A stretch of DNA of 64,000 nt from Aplidium turbinatum (GCA_918807975.1 OU964930.1:17664372-17728371); one strand, 5' to 3'; numbered from the stretch's first letter, positions 22,164 to 33,532 are shown. The notes: generated from the letters alone by a model not told the origin. Numbers and translations: made by a program.

Positions 22164-23060
22164 CTGTTGCGATTCTATTCATGCATAACTTACAAAAAGT
22201 TTTGTCTGTTTACAGTAGGCTATATTATCTTCGATTTTTCGTCATGTTAATGAAAACAGTTCGTGCTGCATGGGATGGGGCAGCGCTAATCAAGAAAAAA
22301 AAATTATCGTTATCGGACATTATCGGCGATAATTTATCGTTTATCGTTATCGCTTAACTTTTTTTTGATTTATCGTTTATCGTTATCGCTTTAGGCACTT
22401 TTCGTTTATCGATAATAATCGTTATCGCTTAACTGAAAAATGAGTTATCGCGCCCAACACTGTTGATATATCAGGTGGGTGAAACTTAGGTAGTCGGACC
22501 ACTCAGCATGCGACAACGCGGCAAGTAGGCTACATTTCAGCTACTGCCAGTGATGGGCATTATCGGCGATAATTTACCGGCGATAAATTTTTATCGCCTA
22601 TCGTTATCGCTCAATTAGTTTTTCAGTTATCGTTATCGCCAAAGGCAATATTTGATTAGCCTATCGCCGATAAATTTTATTTCGGATCAACACACAAGAG
22701 GAAAGAACATGAAAAGTAATATTTTTACTAGCCACCTAGTTAATGAAACTAAAATTGAAACCAGTTCTTCTACTGTGCCTGAAGTGTGTGTGCACAGGTT
22801 GTTGTCAGGGGAGGGGGCACGCCTCCCTGCAGCGACGGCCCTGACAACACAACAATTTTTAGAGTTGCAAATTGCTATGCAATGAAATGCATGCAATAAT
22901 TCTTTTGTTGTTTTGCTGCAATCGGCAATCGCGAGTGAATTTTACAAATAAAATGAAAGCGCACAGGCGACTTTGCTGTAAACAGCTCTTTAGCCTAAGC
23001 AGAAAGCAAAATCCAAAGTTTGGATATTTTTATGGTATTTTTATTTGATTTATTTATTTT

Positions 23061-23458
23061 GGTAGGCACTTTAAAATGCAGATATCCAATCCAGCACGAA
23101 CCAATCAGAAGCTACGCTTTTCATGACGTCATCAAGATTGCGTTTGGGAAGAATAAAGGAAAAACGCAAATTCTAGCTAAATTAAATCATCGCTTTGCCA
23201 TCGGTTGGCTTGGCGCATTGGGTTAGGGCGGTAGTAGTCATTACAATGACGTGGGTTTGATTCCCACCTCTGCTATAGCTCCTTTTTCTTCTGTAATTAC
23301 CAAACAAAGTTCAAAGTAATTACAGTATTAATTCTCTGGCTGAATGCTGGAATGGTCACAATAGCAGATAACGTACAGATAACGTAGCATCTCATTGGTT
23401 CGTGGTTGGATTGGATACGCGCGTGGATTATTAGAAATCTGCTTGTTAAGTGCCTACC
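23061..23458. mobile_element. MULE-like MITE with tRNA-like core, copy 1
   Basis: Inverted ends GGTAGGCACTT / AAGTGCCTACC, longer imperfect arms with ATCCAATCCA and GAACCAAT words, flanked by the 9-bp ATTTATTTT (23052-23060, 23459-23467). Nine-base duplications suit Mutator-like elements. Contains a tRNA-like module (23205-23280). The related copy is at 33550-33941. Confidence 0.8.
23205..23280 (+). ncRNA. tRNA-like module in MULE-like MITE, copy 1
   Basis: A box TGGCGCATTGGG (23212-23223), an anticodon-arm-like GTCAT/ATGAC hairpin, and a T arm GTGGG TTTGATT CCCAC with a perfect 5-bp stem and B box. Followed by T-rich DNA (CTCCTTTTTCTTC) that could end Pol III transcription. Confidence 0.55.
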
Positions 23459-23544
23459 ATTTATTTTGCCCACTGTACGTAAGCGGCAGTTTAACTCAAT
23501 TGATAAAAGCATCCAACTGGTATATGAAGGTATAATTATAAGCA

Positions 23545-23606
23545 CGGCGGTTACCTCAGTGGCTTGATTTTGGATCCAGAGGTTGAAGGTTCGATACCCA
23601 CTGCCG
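23545..23606 (+). ncRNA. tRNA-like module in hAT family 1, copy 2
   Basis: As at 22102-22163, with the same CGGCGGT/ACTGCCG ends and a consensus B box GGTTCGATACC. Confidence 0.5.
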
Positions 23607-23893
23607 CTGTTGCGATTCTATTCATGCATAACTTACAAAAAATTTTGTCCCTTTACGCTTTACTGTATAATTATGTTCGATTTTTCGTGATGTTGATGAA
23701 AACAGTTCGTGCTACATGGGATGGGGCAGCGCTAATCAAGAAGAAAAAAAATTATCATTATCGGCGATAATTTTATCATTTTTCGTTATCGCTTAACTTT
23801 TTTTTTGATTTATCGTTATCACTTTAGGCATTTTTCGATTATCGTTATCGCTTAACTGAAAAATGAGTTATCGCGCCCAACACTGGCTAATGC

Positions 23894-25693
23894 CCAAGTC
23901 AGCAAATAAAATCTTCATCTCGCATCCGAATTATTGCTTAGCCATCGCTTGCTAAACGAAATTTGTTGACTTAATTGTTACATGCCAAGTATCAGTTTGG
24001 TCAGGTTTTGCTTGCTTAGGTTCATCATTCACCAATTTCCACCACTTGCTAAAAGGTTGCTAGCTAAATTGTCACTTGCTCCACTACAATGTGCTGAGCA
24101 GGAGGAGACTCTGAAACATGTTCAGAAGCTCCTGAGCCAACTAAATTACACAGAAAAATTCCAAGGTTTTGAAACCAATCTCTGTCCTGAGTAAACACCA
24201 CTACAGCGTTCCTATGCTTGAAGGAATATGCTACTCCATTCTATATTGTGTTTGCTGAAAGACGAGGGGTGAGGACGAAATCTCGCCTTGTGGTTACGTG
24301 CAATACTTAAGATCAATCGGCGCTGGTTCGGCTCTAGGTGAGTGTGCTTGACATTGCGGTAAATTTTTCTGTCTGTTGCTTCGCATAGAGTTTGTATTAA
24401 ATTAAACTATGAAGCAGTGATTTGTAAAGATCGATATTTTTCAACATGGACTTGTGTCAGATTACGCAAACGTTATAATTTATGTGTTCTTACTAGGCTA
24501 TAGTTTGAAGACTAATTTTCATAGCATATGTGTATTTCAGAAGAACAACTAGGCCTAATTAACTTTGTTCAGTGCATTTTATGCATGATCGGCTACATTC
24601 AATGTAAATGTTAAGTAATGTAAATCTGGTTAATTTGTCTGGTGCATTTTATGCATGATGTAAGCTATTCAATGTAAATCTGGTTACTTTGTTGAGCTTG
24701 ATGACGTAGGCTACAGTCGTAGCCTACATCACTATGGTAGCCTAGACATAAGGCTAAAAACGGATTTTTTTTCTACCCAGGTTTGCAAAAACCTTTGGCA
24801 AAAAAAATCCATTTCTAGTGTGGAGTGACATTTCACACGACATAAAAGGTTTATCGTTCCATCGCTTTAAAAAAATGTGAAAGACCAACTCTTACATTGA
24901 TATATGCACACCTTAAAGTGCTTAATGCAAAGAACTACTTTTCTCAATGTTATCGTTCTTCTTAATATTTGTCATGTTAAAGCAGTAGGCTACCAATTCA
25001 TCTTATTTAAGTTTGCTTTCCATAAAAAAAAAAAATTTAGATTTGATGGTAGCCTATAAGTTTTTCTCCCCTTATATATTTTAGTAAAACTTCGGAGAAC
25101 GCTGTAGGCTATTCTAGCACACAATCACAGATAGGGCGTTGGCTGAAACTTATTTGCTGGCCTTATCCTCGGTTTTCTCAATCTGAAGATGAAGATTCAA
25201 GCCAACAGCAGTCGTTTTTTTTCTTTCTGTGTCAGTGGCTAAACTTTTTTTATTTAGGCTGCTGAAATAGTGTGCTTGCCTCTGCACACATGTGTGTATG
25301 AATGAGTAGGTAGATTTATTATTGTTATAGAGTGGTGGCTGACTAGTCAGTAGATGACCGCATATGATCTTTCGCTACCGTCTTAATTGTGCCAAAAATT
25401 GCAATGCATTATTTTTACTTTTCATTTACTCTGCTTGTTTGGTAATATGTTACGCTATTGAAACAAATTATTTTGACTTGAATTGATTAAATCAACGACC
25501 AATATATTTTTTTAAAGTTTTTATTGATAAAAAAAAAACCTGCTTGGGAAGCTCTGGCGATTGACGCACCAAAACTATACCACGATATTTTTATTTCTTT
25601 GGGGCTTGCCGGCTTGGGCAAAACCACTTAAATTAAGTTTTGAGCGAAAGGTATTATATTGGTAATCCGATTGTTTAGTATTCAACCTTCAAA
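23894..25693. other. Intergenic DNA upstream of SNRPG
   Basis: Contains a short SINE fragment at about 24295-24352 (AATCGGCGCTGGTTCGGCTC), many GTAGGCTA-type words and AT-rich runs. The SNRPG start codon follows a T-rich stretch ending TTTAG 16 bases upstream. No other gene seen. Confidence 0.5.
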
Positions 25694-28600
25694 ATGAGCA
25701 AAGCACATCCTCCAGAGTTAAAGAAGTAAGTTAAAATTTGCAAGTAGTTTTTAGGCTATTCTATTGTGATGCAAGAATATAGGGTAAGCCTGTCTTTAAA
25801 TAGTAATTGTACTTGGCATAAAACACAGTGGCTATGATTTCGATATATGGAAGCTACAGCCTTTGAGGTTGTAATCTCCCAGCCACTTGAGCATGAAGTT
25901 GCATATTTTTTGGCTGATTCTTCAACAATAAAGAAAAATTTAACATATTCAAGTTTATTAGCCTACATTTACAGAAACATAAAACTATGGTTTTCTATAA
26001 ATGCAATAAACTTGAAGATGTTAAACTTGCTCACATTGCTGGGCTTTGTATGCCTATGGTTCAACAAGACAAACTCTCTACCAAAGCTTAACAAATACAA
26101 AACTTTACCTTTTATAACCTTGTAATTTCATCGCTTTCTGTATCAACTTACTATGCCAATCATGACAGAGCTGGGGTATAGGCTAAGTATCATGGTGTAG
26201 TTGGTGTATAAGTCTTTGCCCTGGTCAAAAATTTCATGACATCATTAGATTGGAATCGACCAAAAATATAGGGTCAAGTAGCTGTTTTATGTCTTCAATT
26301 TTTTACTTTTGCTTTACTATTTTTTAACCCCATCCAAAACCCTCACCTAACCCTGAAAATATAAGCTAACATTTTCGGCTAGTCATGCAGCCCTTTTCAA
26401 GCCTATAAGAAAAATATTTTTAAAAGAAATACTAAAGAATACTACACTATCACAACAAAAATATGGACAAATCTAAATATTTGAAAAAACTTGCTTAACT
26501 AGCTCGAACAGAAACTGATAACTGAAGATTACGCAGCACAACGGGTCAAGTATTTGAGAGTATTTCTCAAATTTATAGTGTTATAGGCAGCCCTCGAAAT
26601 TAGCTTCCATCTACGACGGCAAAAACATTGCCGTCGCCAAATCAACAAACCTTGGATTGCGGCGGCAATTGCTGTATGCTTTAATCAAACGAAATTTTAT
26701 GCGCTTCTTCTTCATCGTGTGTAACACGGCGGTAGCCCAGAGCATCACGCACGCTATTTTATGCGCTGACAATGCTCTCGTGAACTGTAAAAAGTTTGCA
26801 ACCTTATAAATACTGGCTTAATTGTTACGCAGAAGTTATTCTTTCATCGAATGCTTATTTTTGACCGGTGTCGTTGCAAATATAAAAAGTGGTACAAAAT
26901 TGGATAAATGGTTCTTCGGCAGTAAAGGAAAGTAATGCTTCCGATCATATGGCATCGTGCGTTCATGAACGGGCAGTTTTGCGTCTTCAAGTATTCCAGT
27001 GACGACGCGACAACCTCATCATCCGATGATTCCGATTCTGACTAGTTCTTTATCCAATTGACTAATAAAACTTTTCTGTTTTTAGTGAACCACCCAGCAA
27101 ACTGTCCACTTGAAGCGGTTGACTGTCTCTTATCATTAGTCTCGTCCTGTTGCTCAACACAACAAACAGTGTACCAGCCTCATTTTTGTAATCAAATATC
27201 GATTTCGCTTTTAAAGCATCTTCAGTTTGATACTGTCACGAGCAAAGTAATAATAAAAAATTCAAAATAATAATAAATAATAATATCTAAACTTTTAACC
27301 TTTGACGAATTTTTTATTATTATTTTGCTCTTGACAGTATCAAACTGAAGATGCTTTAAAAGCAAAATCGATATTTGATTATAAAAATGAGGCTGGTACA
27401 CTGTTTGTTGTGTTGAGCAACAGGACGAGACTAGTTCTTTATCCAACAGACTTTGTGTTGCTCGCAGTATCCTATTTGTGCCGAAATTATGTTAGTGTAG
27501 CCACTGGCGCCGACTTACGGGGTTACGGGGTGGCCACGCCACCCCGTAACCGCTGTGGCGGGGTGGAAGCCACCCCGTTTAGGTTACATTACTTACTGCA
27601 AATAAATGTAATTTGAACGGACGTTTAAACTTTTTTTTGATCATTGGTTTTCGCTTCAAGTCAACGTAAAGCAAGAGGTGAACCAATACAGTATTGCGAA
27701 GAAAAGGATTGTTTTTGTCACAAGCATGATACTCGCGTAACATCAAGCAAGTTACGTGAGGATTACGCAACACGTGGCTACGAGTTTTTTCCTTGTTGTT
27801 GTTGCGATCGTTTTATTTGTTACTTGTCATAAGTCATTGTTACATTTGTTAGGTTTACAGTGGGATTTATTAATCAATAAAATACGATCTTTTCATTGCC
27901 TCCCTCAAAAATCTTTTTTGAAATTTTTTAACCTACTTGCGATCTACCATGACGCAACAGCGATTGAACCACGTCCTAATTTTAAATGTTTATCAAACTG
28001 AAGCTTCACGGTTACAACTTGTTGGATTGACAGAGCTGATTAACTAGGATTAACAGAATGAACTTGGATTAACAGAGCTGTTGATTAACAGTTGGATTGA
28101 CAGAGCTGCTGTTCACAAAAATACTTTTGCCAAATGTTAAGTGTCAGAGCAGCAACGTAACAATAAAATTCACGACATACCTCCTGTGCTTTGTTTTAAT
28201 GTTGCTTTGTAAATTATCGAGCTACAAATCAGGTGTGAAAAGACAATTGCATCTACGAAACACGCTTAGTAAAAATCACACAGAAACATGCAGTTTGAAA
28301 GTTTTTAGGTTGCCATATTGTGCTATCCGCCACCACGTGCAAAAATAAAAGTCGGCGCCTATGAGTGTAGCCTACTGTATACGTAAATCGAGGCAATCTT
28401 CTCGCAGGGAGCTATTGATTTGTTATCGGTACCTGATTGAGCAATTAACGTTATTTCATGATAATTTAACGTCGCTAGATGTCGAATTAATGTAAAACAA
28501 ACGTAAATTTCTTATTGGGCATTGTTGTTACGCGATATAACTCTACTCGCCGGGAAAATTAAATCGATTTGTGCTGACTCGAACGTTGAATCAACCCAAA

Positions 28601-31600
28601 ATTAACTTACTTTTCCCCCCCAATGAGTTATAACGTGAATTACCATAACAGCGTGCGTATCGCGTTGCTCGCTTTATCACTACTTTTGGTATTATTAAAT
28701 CACAACAAATCAAACCGTGCGTTCGTGATAGACTATTCGATTATTTTTTTCTCTTCTCGTTTTACATGTTTTGGTACAATTTTTTTGTAATAAACGTTCA
28801 CAGCAATTGCCGAGGCAGTTTCAACTTTTACCGTTTGGCCTCGTCAACGTTTTTGCAAGTAAAAATATGGTAATTTTGTAGACTGCGTGAGTGTTCACAG
28901 CAAGTAAAATAGTCCGAGGTGAGGTCTTGGTGCGATGTTTCTGCTGATTAAACTCACGCTACGAGTAAATCAAACACGAAGAAATTTTGAACAATTTTTG
29001 TCCGAATTAAATGCTCATTTTGCGACGGCATTTTTATTGCCGTAGCAGAATGGCCATTATGACGTTTGCGGCGGCATTTACCACGGCAATTGCCGTGTGC
29101 CGCCGCTAAATTCGAGGACTGTATAGGTGAAGTTAATTGCCTAACCTTTTGCATGGGTATGGAAAGCTAAACACAAAAACCGTCTACCTAAATGATCCGT
29201 ATATACAGATTCTCCGAATCGGTTTTCTCTGGAATAGGGTTTGTCCGAATCGGATTATCTGAAACGGGCCATTTCAAACCTTATCACTGTTCAATGAGCA
29301 CATTTTATGTCAGCTGTAAAATAGTTAAGTGTTAATCAAGTTGGTCATGATTTTGCATGGTATATATGTGGTGCTATACTTTAAATCAGTGGTTCCCAAC
29401 CTTTTTGTTGTCACGGACCCCTTTAGACAAATTATTAATTCTGCGGACCCATACCTAAAAATTTTGCCTGAAACTCAATTAACACACTATTGACTTTTGC
29501 AAAGAATTTATTTTCACACGAGTCAGTTCAATCACAGTGCTATTGACTATTGTAATAATTATGCTACTCAACTACTGTACGGTGTCATATTGCATTGCCG
29601 TTGTGACTCCTGCGGCAAACATCAGGTTAAACAGTTGCTCAAATAAGAAAATGAATGGATTGTTCAAGAAATGTCAGCAATATTAAGGTGATCCAAAGTG
29701 ACATGCCGAAACTTTTTCAACGTAAGCAAATTTAATGAGATGGTTGTTGTTGCCTTTCCTGAACTAAACAACTGAACTGCAGTTGAGTTTTTGACAATGC
29801 CACACACATGTCATCTTCAATGTCCACTGTCCAGGCGATTTTGATGTTGTTTTTATTGTAACAAGAGCTGCGAATCCTGCCTTGCAGAAGTGGTTATGAA
29901 TGGTAACAAAACAATAATCGCTTGCTTTGCCAAGAATGGGTAGGTTTGCAGTTGTGAGCACCAAAATTCTTCCACAGTTTTTGAATGAAATTCAATGCGT
30001 ACTAACTCTTTTTGATCTCAAATCAATTAGGTCATCTTTACTGTGATCGTCATCGCTAACCAACGTACCGTACCTCAGAATTAATTGATTGATTGGTTTA
30101 TTTTGTTGTGCAATATCATAACAGCAAAATCATTAAATGATGCAGCATGCTTAACGAACACAATTGAAACAAAGAAAAATAACAAATGTATATACACTGC
30201 ATCGTTGAAGTAAGTAATTCACAACGGGAAGCTGCGAAGTGACCAAGAATGATACAAAATGAAGAATGATACAAAATTACACCGTAATCTGACCCTACTT
30301 CTGAACAGAACGCTTTAAAAGTACGGTGGTTTACAGCTCTGCTTTTGATGAAATTAACGACTTTCACGCAATTTGTCAGAATTTCTTTGAAACTTGCTAG
30401 TAAAGTTTTTGCTGCTAAGGTGTACCTGTGCAAGAAGCATTGGGTAACAACCACGCGAGGAGCTTCGTTTTTTACTAAAGCAGCAAATCCGGATTTGTTC
30501 CCGAGCATAGCTGGTGCTCCATCCGTGCATATAGAACAAAGTTTTTTTTTTCCAAAATTCATCAAGGTAATCACGAACCCCCAAATGCCTTCTCACGGAC
30601 CCCCAAGGGGTCCGCAAACCCCAGGTTGGGAACCACTGCTTTAAATCAACTGATATCTGTTATTTTGTTTTAGGTTTATGGATAAGAAGCTCGATTGTAA
30701 GTAAAATGTAAAATAATAGTAAGAAGTGACTATGTTGATGGTGCTTTTAACATATCCAGTTCTATAAAGTGTAGTTACTAGTCACCTAAAACCTTGATAG
30801 CCTGTCTCACCCCTATTGGGATCTTCGAAACGTGTCTGTTCGAATAGAACGTTTAGCCAATCCTATGAATCTTTTTGCAATTCAGTTTGCAGTTTGGTCT
30901 GTTATTAAGTTTTTATTTAGTTAAATCTTGATGTTTTTAAAATCTTTAAGAACTTTATTTCGTGGCAAGTAAATTTTTTCATGATTTTGGGTCAGTTTAT
31001 GTTGCTTCATGCAGTTTTTGACTTTGAGCGTTTATCGTGTGTCACATAAATTTATTTGCATGTTAAAGTAAAAATACAAGAAGCACTGCTCTCAAATTTA
31101 AGTTTTCCTGCGGAATTGCTATTTAGAAAGTAGTGTTTCTCTATAGTGATTTTTAAAAGCAAAAACAGCACTCAACCATCCTTTTTGCACCTGCTGTTGA
31201 TGTGAGTGAGCGAATGATTGATTTGATCTTTATTCTAAGACTGGGAAAGCTTCTTTGAGAGCTTAATCCTGGCAGTGTCGCATACTTGTAGAGGCTTTGG
31301 ACCACTGACTCCAGCCCATCATCGAGATTGACAGAGTGAAGTTTCCGTTTGTGTTGAAGTGTTGTCCAGGAATTTTTTCATCCACTAAGTGCTGCTGGAT
31401 GGAGAGCAGTTTTGAAATGTTTTTCTCAAGCGCACACCCCCAGAGTCGAACCAGTTGCCGCTTGATCTTCAGTGCGGAGTGTAACCACTGAGCTAGTATG
31501 GCAGACCAACACTACAAAATTGTCAGGACTGATTGAACTCAACATATGTATAACTTTTACTGATTTATTTTTTGTTTGTCAAACTTAAGTCAGAGCCGAT

Positions 31601-32228
31601 ACAGAGTTTATAAGTTGCTTTATGTATGTTTTCTTACAGATTCACATGTATAACACATTTGTAGCACAGTATGTAGATTTGAAAATACAACAATAGATTT
31701 CTGTTTTCACCCCTTTGAGTTGGTTTTTCGCGTGTTTGTCAGCGAGAAACTTCTGCTGATTGCGTGAATCAAAATTATCGAGGTAACTGAAAAAGTATAT
31801 TGACAACACTTCAAAATCTTCTGCAGTGAAATTAAATGGAGGTCGAAGTATCAGAGGAATTTTGCGTGGATTTGACCCATTTATGAATTTAGTCGTCGAT
31901 GAAGGAGTCGGTCGTCGAAAAGATGGCACTGAGGAGGATATTGGAATGGTGGTATGTTGAACCAACTTTCGACATTTGTGCGTTCTATGTTTTCCCGCGT
32001 TCTCAGATCAGCCCTTTTTTGATAATTTAACGTTTATAAAATGTGTAGAAAGGCTGGTTTGCTGACTGGGTTGAATCACACGTTGCTTCTAAACTCAGTA
32101 GGCTACTACATCGCTCTGCTCGGCATTGATCACTTTCTATAGTATGAATAGCATTTATTGTTTGATATTTTATCTAGGTTGTCAGAGGAAATTCCATTCT
32201 CATGCTGGAAGCAGTGGATAGGATATAG
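25694..32228 (+). CDS. SNRPG: Small nuclear ribonucleoprotein G (Sm protein G), complete
   Basis: Exons 25694-25725, 30674-30696, 31827-31951 and 32178-32228 (32, 23, 125, 51 nt) join in phase to give 76 aa, the family length. The protein starts [17 protein letters not shown], identical to vertebrate SmG over that stretch except near the end, then has [22 protein letters not shown] (Sm1) and [16 protein letters not shown] (Sm2). SmG is one of seven Sm proteins forming the ring on U1, U2, U4 and U5 snRNAs; it is assembled in the cytoplasm and works in nuclear splicing. The loop between Sm1 and Sm2 ([14 protein letters not shown]) differs from the usual ECVEMATSGQQNNIG. Intron 1 is 4,948 bases and loaded with transposons; exon 2 is a 23-nt microexon. 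Two ATTAAA signals follow at about 32387 and 32417. Confidence 0.95.
27058..27446. repeat. Insert with a 300-bp hairpin between 18-bp direct repeats
   Basis: GACTAGTTCTTTATCCAA occurs at 27040-27057 and 27429-27446. Between them, 27137-27265 and 27305-27434 are nearly perfect inverted copies (shared word GAGCAACAGGACGAGACTA). Looks like an insertion containing an inverted duplication. Confidence 0.7.
27503..28364. mobile_element. hAT element with GGCGCCGACTT ends
   Basis: Inverted GGCGCCGACTT / AAGTCGGCGCC near both ends, flanked by GTGTAGCC (27495-27502, 28365-28372). A 29-base perfect palindrome (GTTACGGGGTGGC, CAC centre) at about 27531-27559 and a nested GGCGGGGTGG repeat lie just inside the left end. 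No transposase frame. Confidence 0.75.
29387..30638 (-). mobile_element. hAT element, ZBED5/Charlie-like, internally decayed
   Basis: Ends CAGTGGTTCCCAACCTTTTT / CCCAGGTTGGGAACCACTG flanked by CTTTAAAT (29379-29386, 30639-30646). Encodes minus-strand transposase pieces (30574-30116 and around 30010-29760). Its right end lies only about 27 bases before the duplication and then SNRPG exon 2. Confidence 0.9.
30116..30574 (-). pseudogene. hAT (ZBED5-type) transposase fragment
   Basis: The frame reads [20 protein letters not shown], then [17 protein letters not shown] and [19 protein letters not shown]. This matches the catalytic-core region of ZBED5-type hAT transposases ([27 protein letters not shown]). 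About 120 bases on, the minus strand reads [19 protein letters not shown] then LLPFITTS, the start of the hAT dimerisation domain, in a frame broken by stops. The BED finger is absent, so it is a dead copy. Confidence 0.8.
31212..31505 (-). mobile_element. Full-length tRNA-headed SINE in SNRPG intron 2
   Basis: Minus strand: TAGCTCAGTGGTTA (A box), CTGGTTCGACTCT (B box), body with GACTGCTCTCCATYCAGC-like and TCTGTCAATCTCG segments, ending in an ATTCAATC-type tail. Diverged copy of the family at 51831-52137. Confidence 0.85.
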
Positions 32229-32952
32229 CAGTACGTCAACTTGGCCGAGGACTACTTCACTCATTACTGATGAAACACTGCTACTTTACAGCTTCTAGAT
32301 TCTTTCCTATGTTCACAGTCGAACTGAAAACTCCACAACAGCTATCATGCTTACTCGCCTTTTATAGATTCCACTTTCGTTTATTAAACGTCAGTTTTCA
32401 ATACGGAGTTGACTATTAAAGTTTGTGGTTTTTGAAACATTTTTCAAGACTACGAAAAAATTCCTAGCCACTCAATTTCAACATTTCGTTTGAACCTTCG
32501 TTTGAACCTCCATCACCACCGGGGTTGTCGTTTTTATTCGCACATGGGTATTTGTTAAAATCATCATTACAACAGTTTGATTTTTATATTTCTGACATCA
32601 GCACAAAGATAAATTCCGCGCGCCCAATCGTATGTTCAAGTTTCACTTCGTACTTTTCTTCCCTCTGACACAAGCCTCTACGGTGACTTCAGAAGTCGCT
32701 TGAAGTCTCAGATGCCAAGGCAAAATTTGTTATTTATCTGATTCAAACCAGAGTTTGTGGATGGAAACCTCACTTAAATAAAGCCTTGGTGATATCCGCT
32801 GAATTAGGAAGGAGAAATAGAATTACAGTTAGTTGCTTAAGCCTTAAAACTAGGCGAGTGCTACAACCGTTTTTCGCTTCCGCTGCGTAAGTGAAATTTG
32901 CCGGTACACAATCTAATGTCACCCGAAAGATATAAATAATTTCTATGCACTT

Positions 32953-33120
32953 TCAGGACTGCTCTCCATTCAGCGGCGTCTAGTGAATGGAATAATTCCC
33001 CTGCAACAACAACTTCGCTTCGTCAATCTCGGTAACCGGCCCGTCATCAAGAGCCTTTTGAAGTACGCGAAACTATCAAGGCTTTGTCAGTCCCAGGATA
33101 AATATTCAAAACCAAACCAT
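32953..33120 (+). mobile_element. SINE, 5'-truncated
   Basis: Begins at the body segment AGGACTGCTCTCCATTCAGC and ends ATAAATATTCAAAACC; the tRNA head is missing. Lies downstream of SNRPG. Confidence 0.75.
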
Positions 33121-33226
33121 TTAAGCAGAGAATTTTAAGGAGCCAGCCGAGATATGCAGATACTTGGTGGGGTAATAGCACATTTTCACACGCTTTTACT
33201 ATAAACGATAAAAATCGGTATTTATC

Positions 33227-33532
33227 CGCCCCTATAGCTCAGTTGGTTAGCGCGTGACTTCGAGAACGAAGAAGCTTCAAAATCAAGCGGCGCTGGCTCG
33301 ACTCGCAGGGTGTGCCATTAAGCAACGCATTTTAAGGGCTGCTCTCCATTCAGCGTCACCTAACGAATAGAATAATTCTCCGGCATTAACGCTTCAACAA
33401 TCGGAAAGCTTCACTCTGTCAATTTCGATAACCGACCCTGCGTCAAAAGCCTCTACAAGTATGTGAAACTACCAGCAGGAATAGCCTATCAAGGCTTTGT
33501 CAGTTCGAGTATAAAGATTCAAAACCAGACCA
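33227..33532 (+). mobile_element. Full-length tRNA-headed SINE
   Basis: Head CCCCTATAGCTCAGTTGGTT with A box, B box GGCTCGACTCG, conserved body and tail AAAGATTCAAAACC. Related to the copy at 48026-48312 in having the ACCAG...CTATCAAGG body variant. Confidence 0.85.

Larger units (their letters stand above)
11121..22462. mobile_element. hAT element (family 1, copy 1) inflated by nested insertions
   Basis: The left end CAGTGATGGGCATTACCGGC and right end TTATCGCGCCCAACACTG are flanked by the 8-bp duplication TTGATATA (11113-11120 and 22463-22470). Both ends carry many ATCG/TTATCG words (GTTATCG, GCGATAA). The second copy at 22548-23885 shows the element itself is only about 0.9-1 kb plus a variable middle. 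About 10 kb between roughly 11905 and 22070 is later insertions. Confidence 0.85.
22548..23885. mobile_element. hAT element (family 1, copy 2)
   Basis: Ends CAGTGATGGGCATTATCGGC / TTATCGCGCCCAACACTG with flanks GCTACTGC (22540-22547) and GCTAATGC (23886-23893), one mismatch. Matches copy 1 over about 400 bases at the left and about 400 at the right. Contains the MITE at 23061-23458 and a tRNA-like module at 23545-23606. Confidence 0.85.
26588..29121. mobile_element. TIR DNA transposon in SNRPG intron 1, 6-bp duplication
   Basis: Ends CAGCCCTCGAAATTAGC / GCTAAATTCGAGGACTG with GACGGCA / TGCCGTC words in both subterminal regions, flanked by TATAGG (26582-26587, 29122-29127). Non-coding as far as can be read. 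It hosts a hairpin insert (27058-27446) and a hAT element (27503-28364). Confidence 0.75.

Noticed and set aside
25847-26125. 92-codon frame in SNRPG intron 1
   Set aside because: Low-complexity Leu/Lys/Asn composition; a CTCTCTACCAAAGCTT word shared with 3263-3285 suggests an old repeat and not a gene.
30116-30574. Host ZBED5-like gene
   Set aside because: Lies inside TIRs with an 8-bp duplication, has no BED finger and the downstream region is broken by stops, so it is a dead hAT copy.
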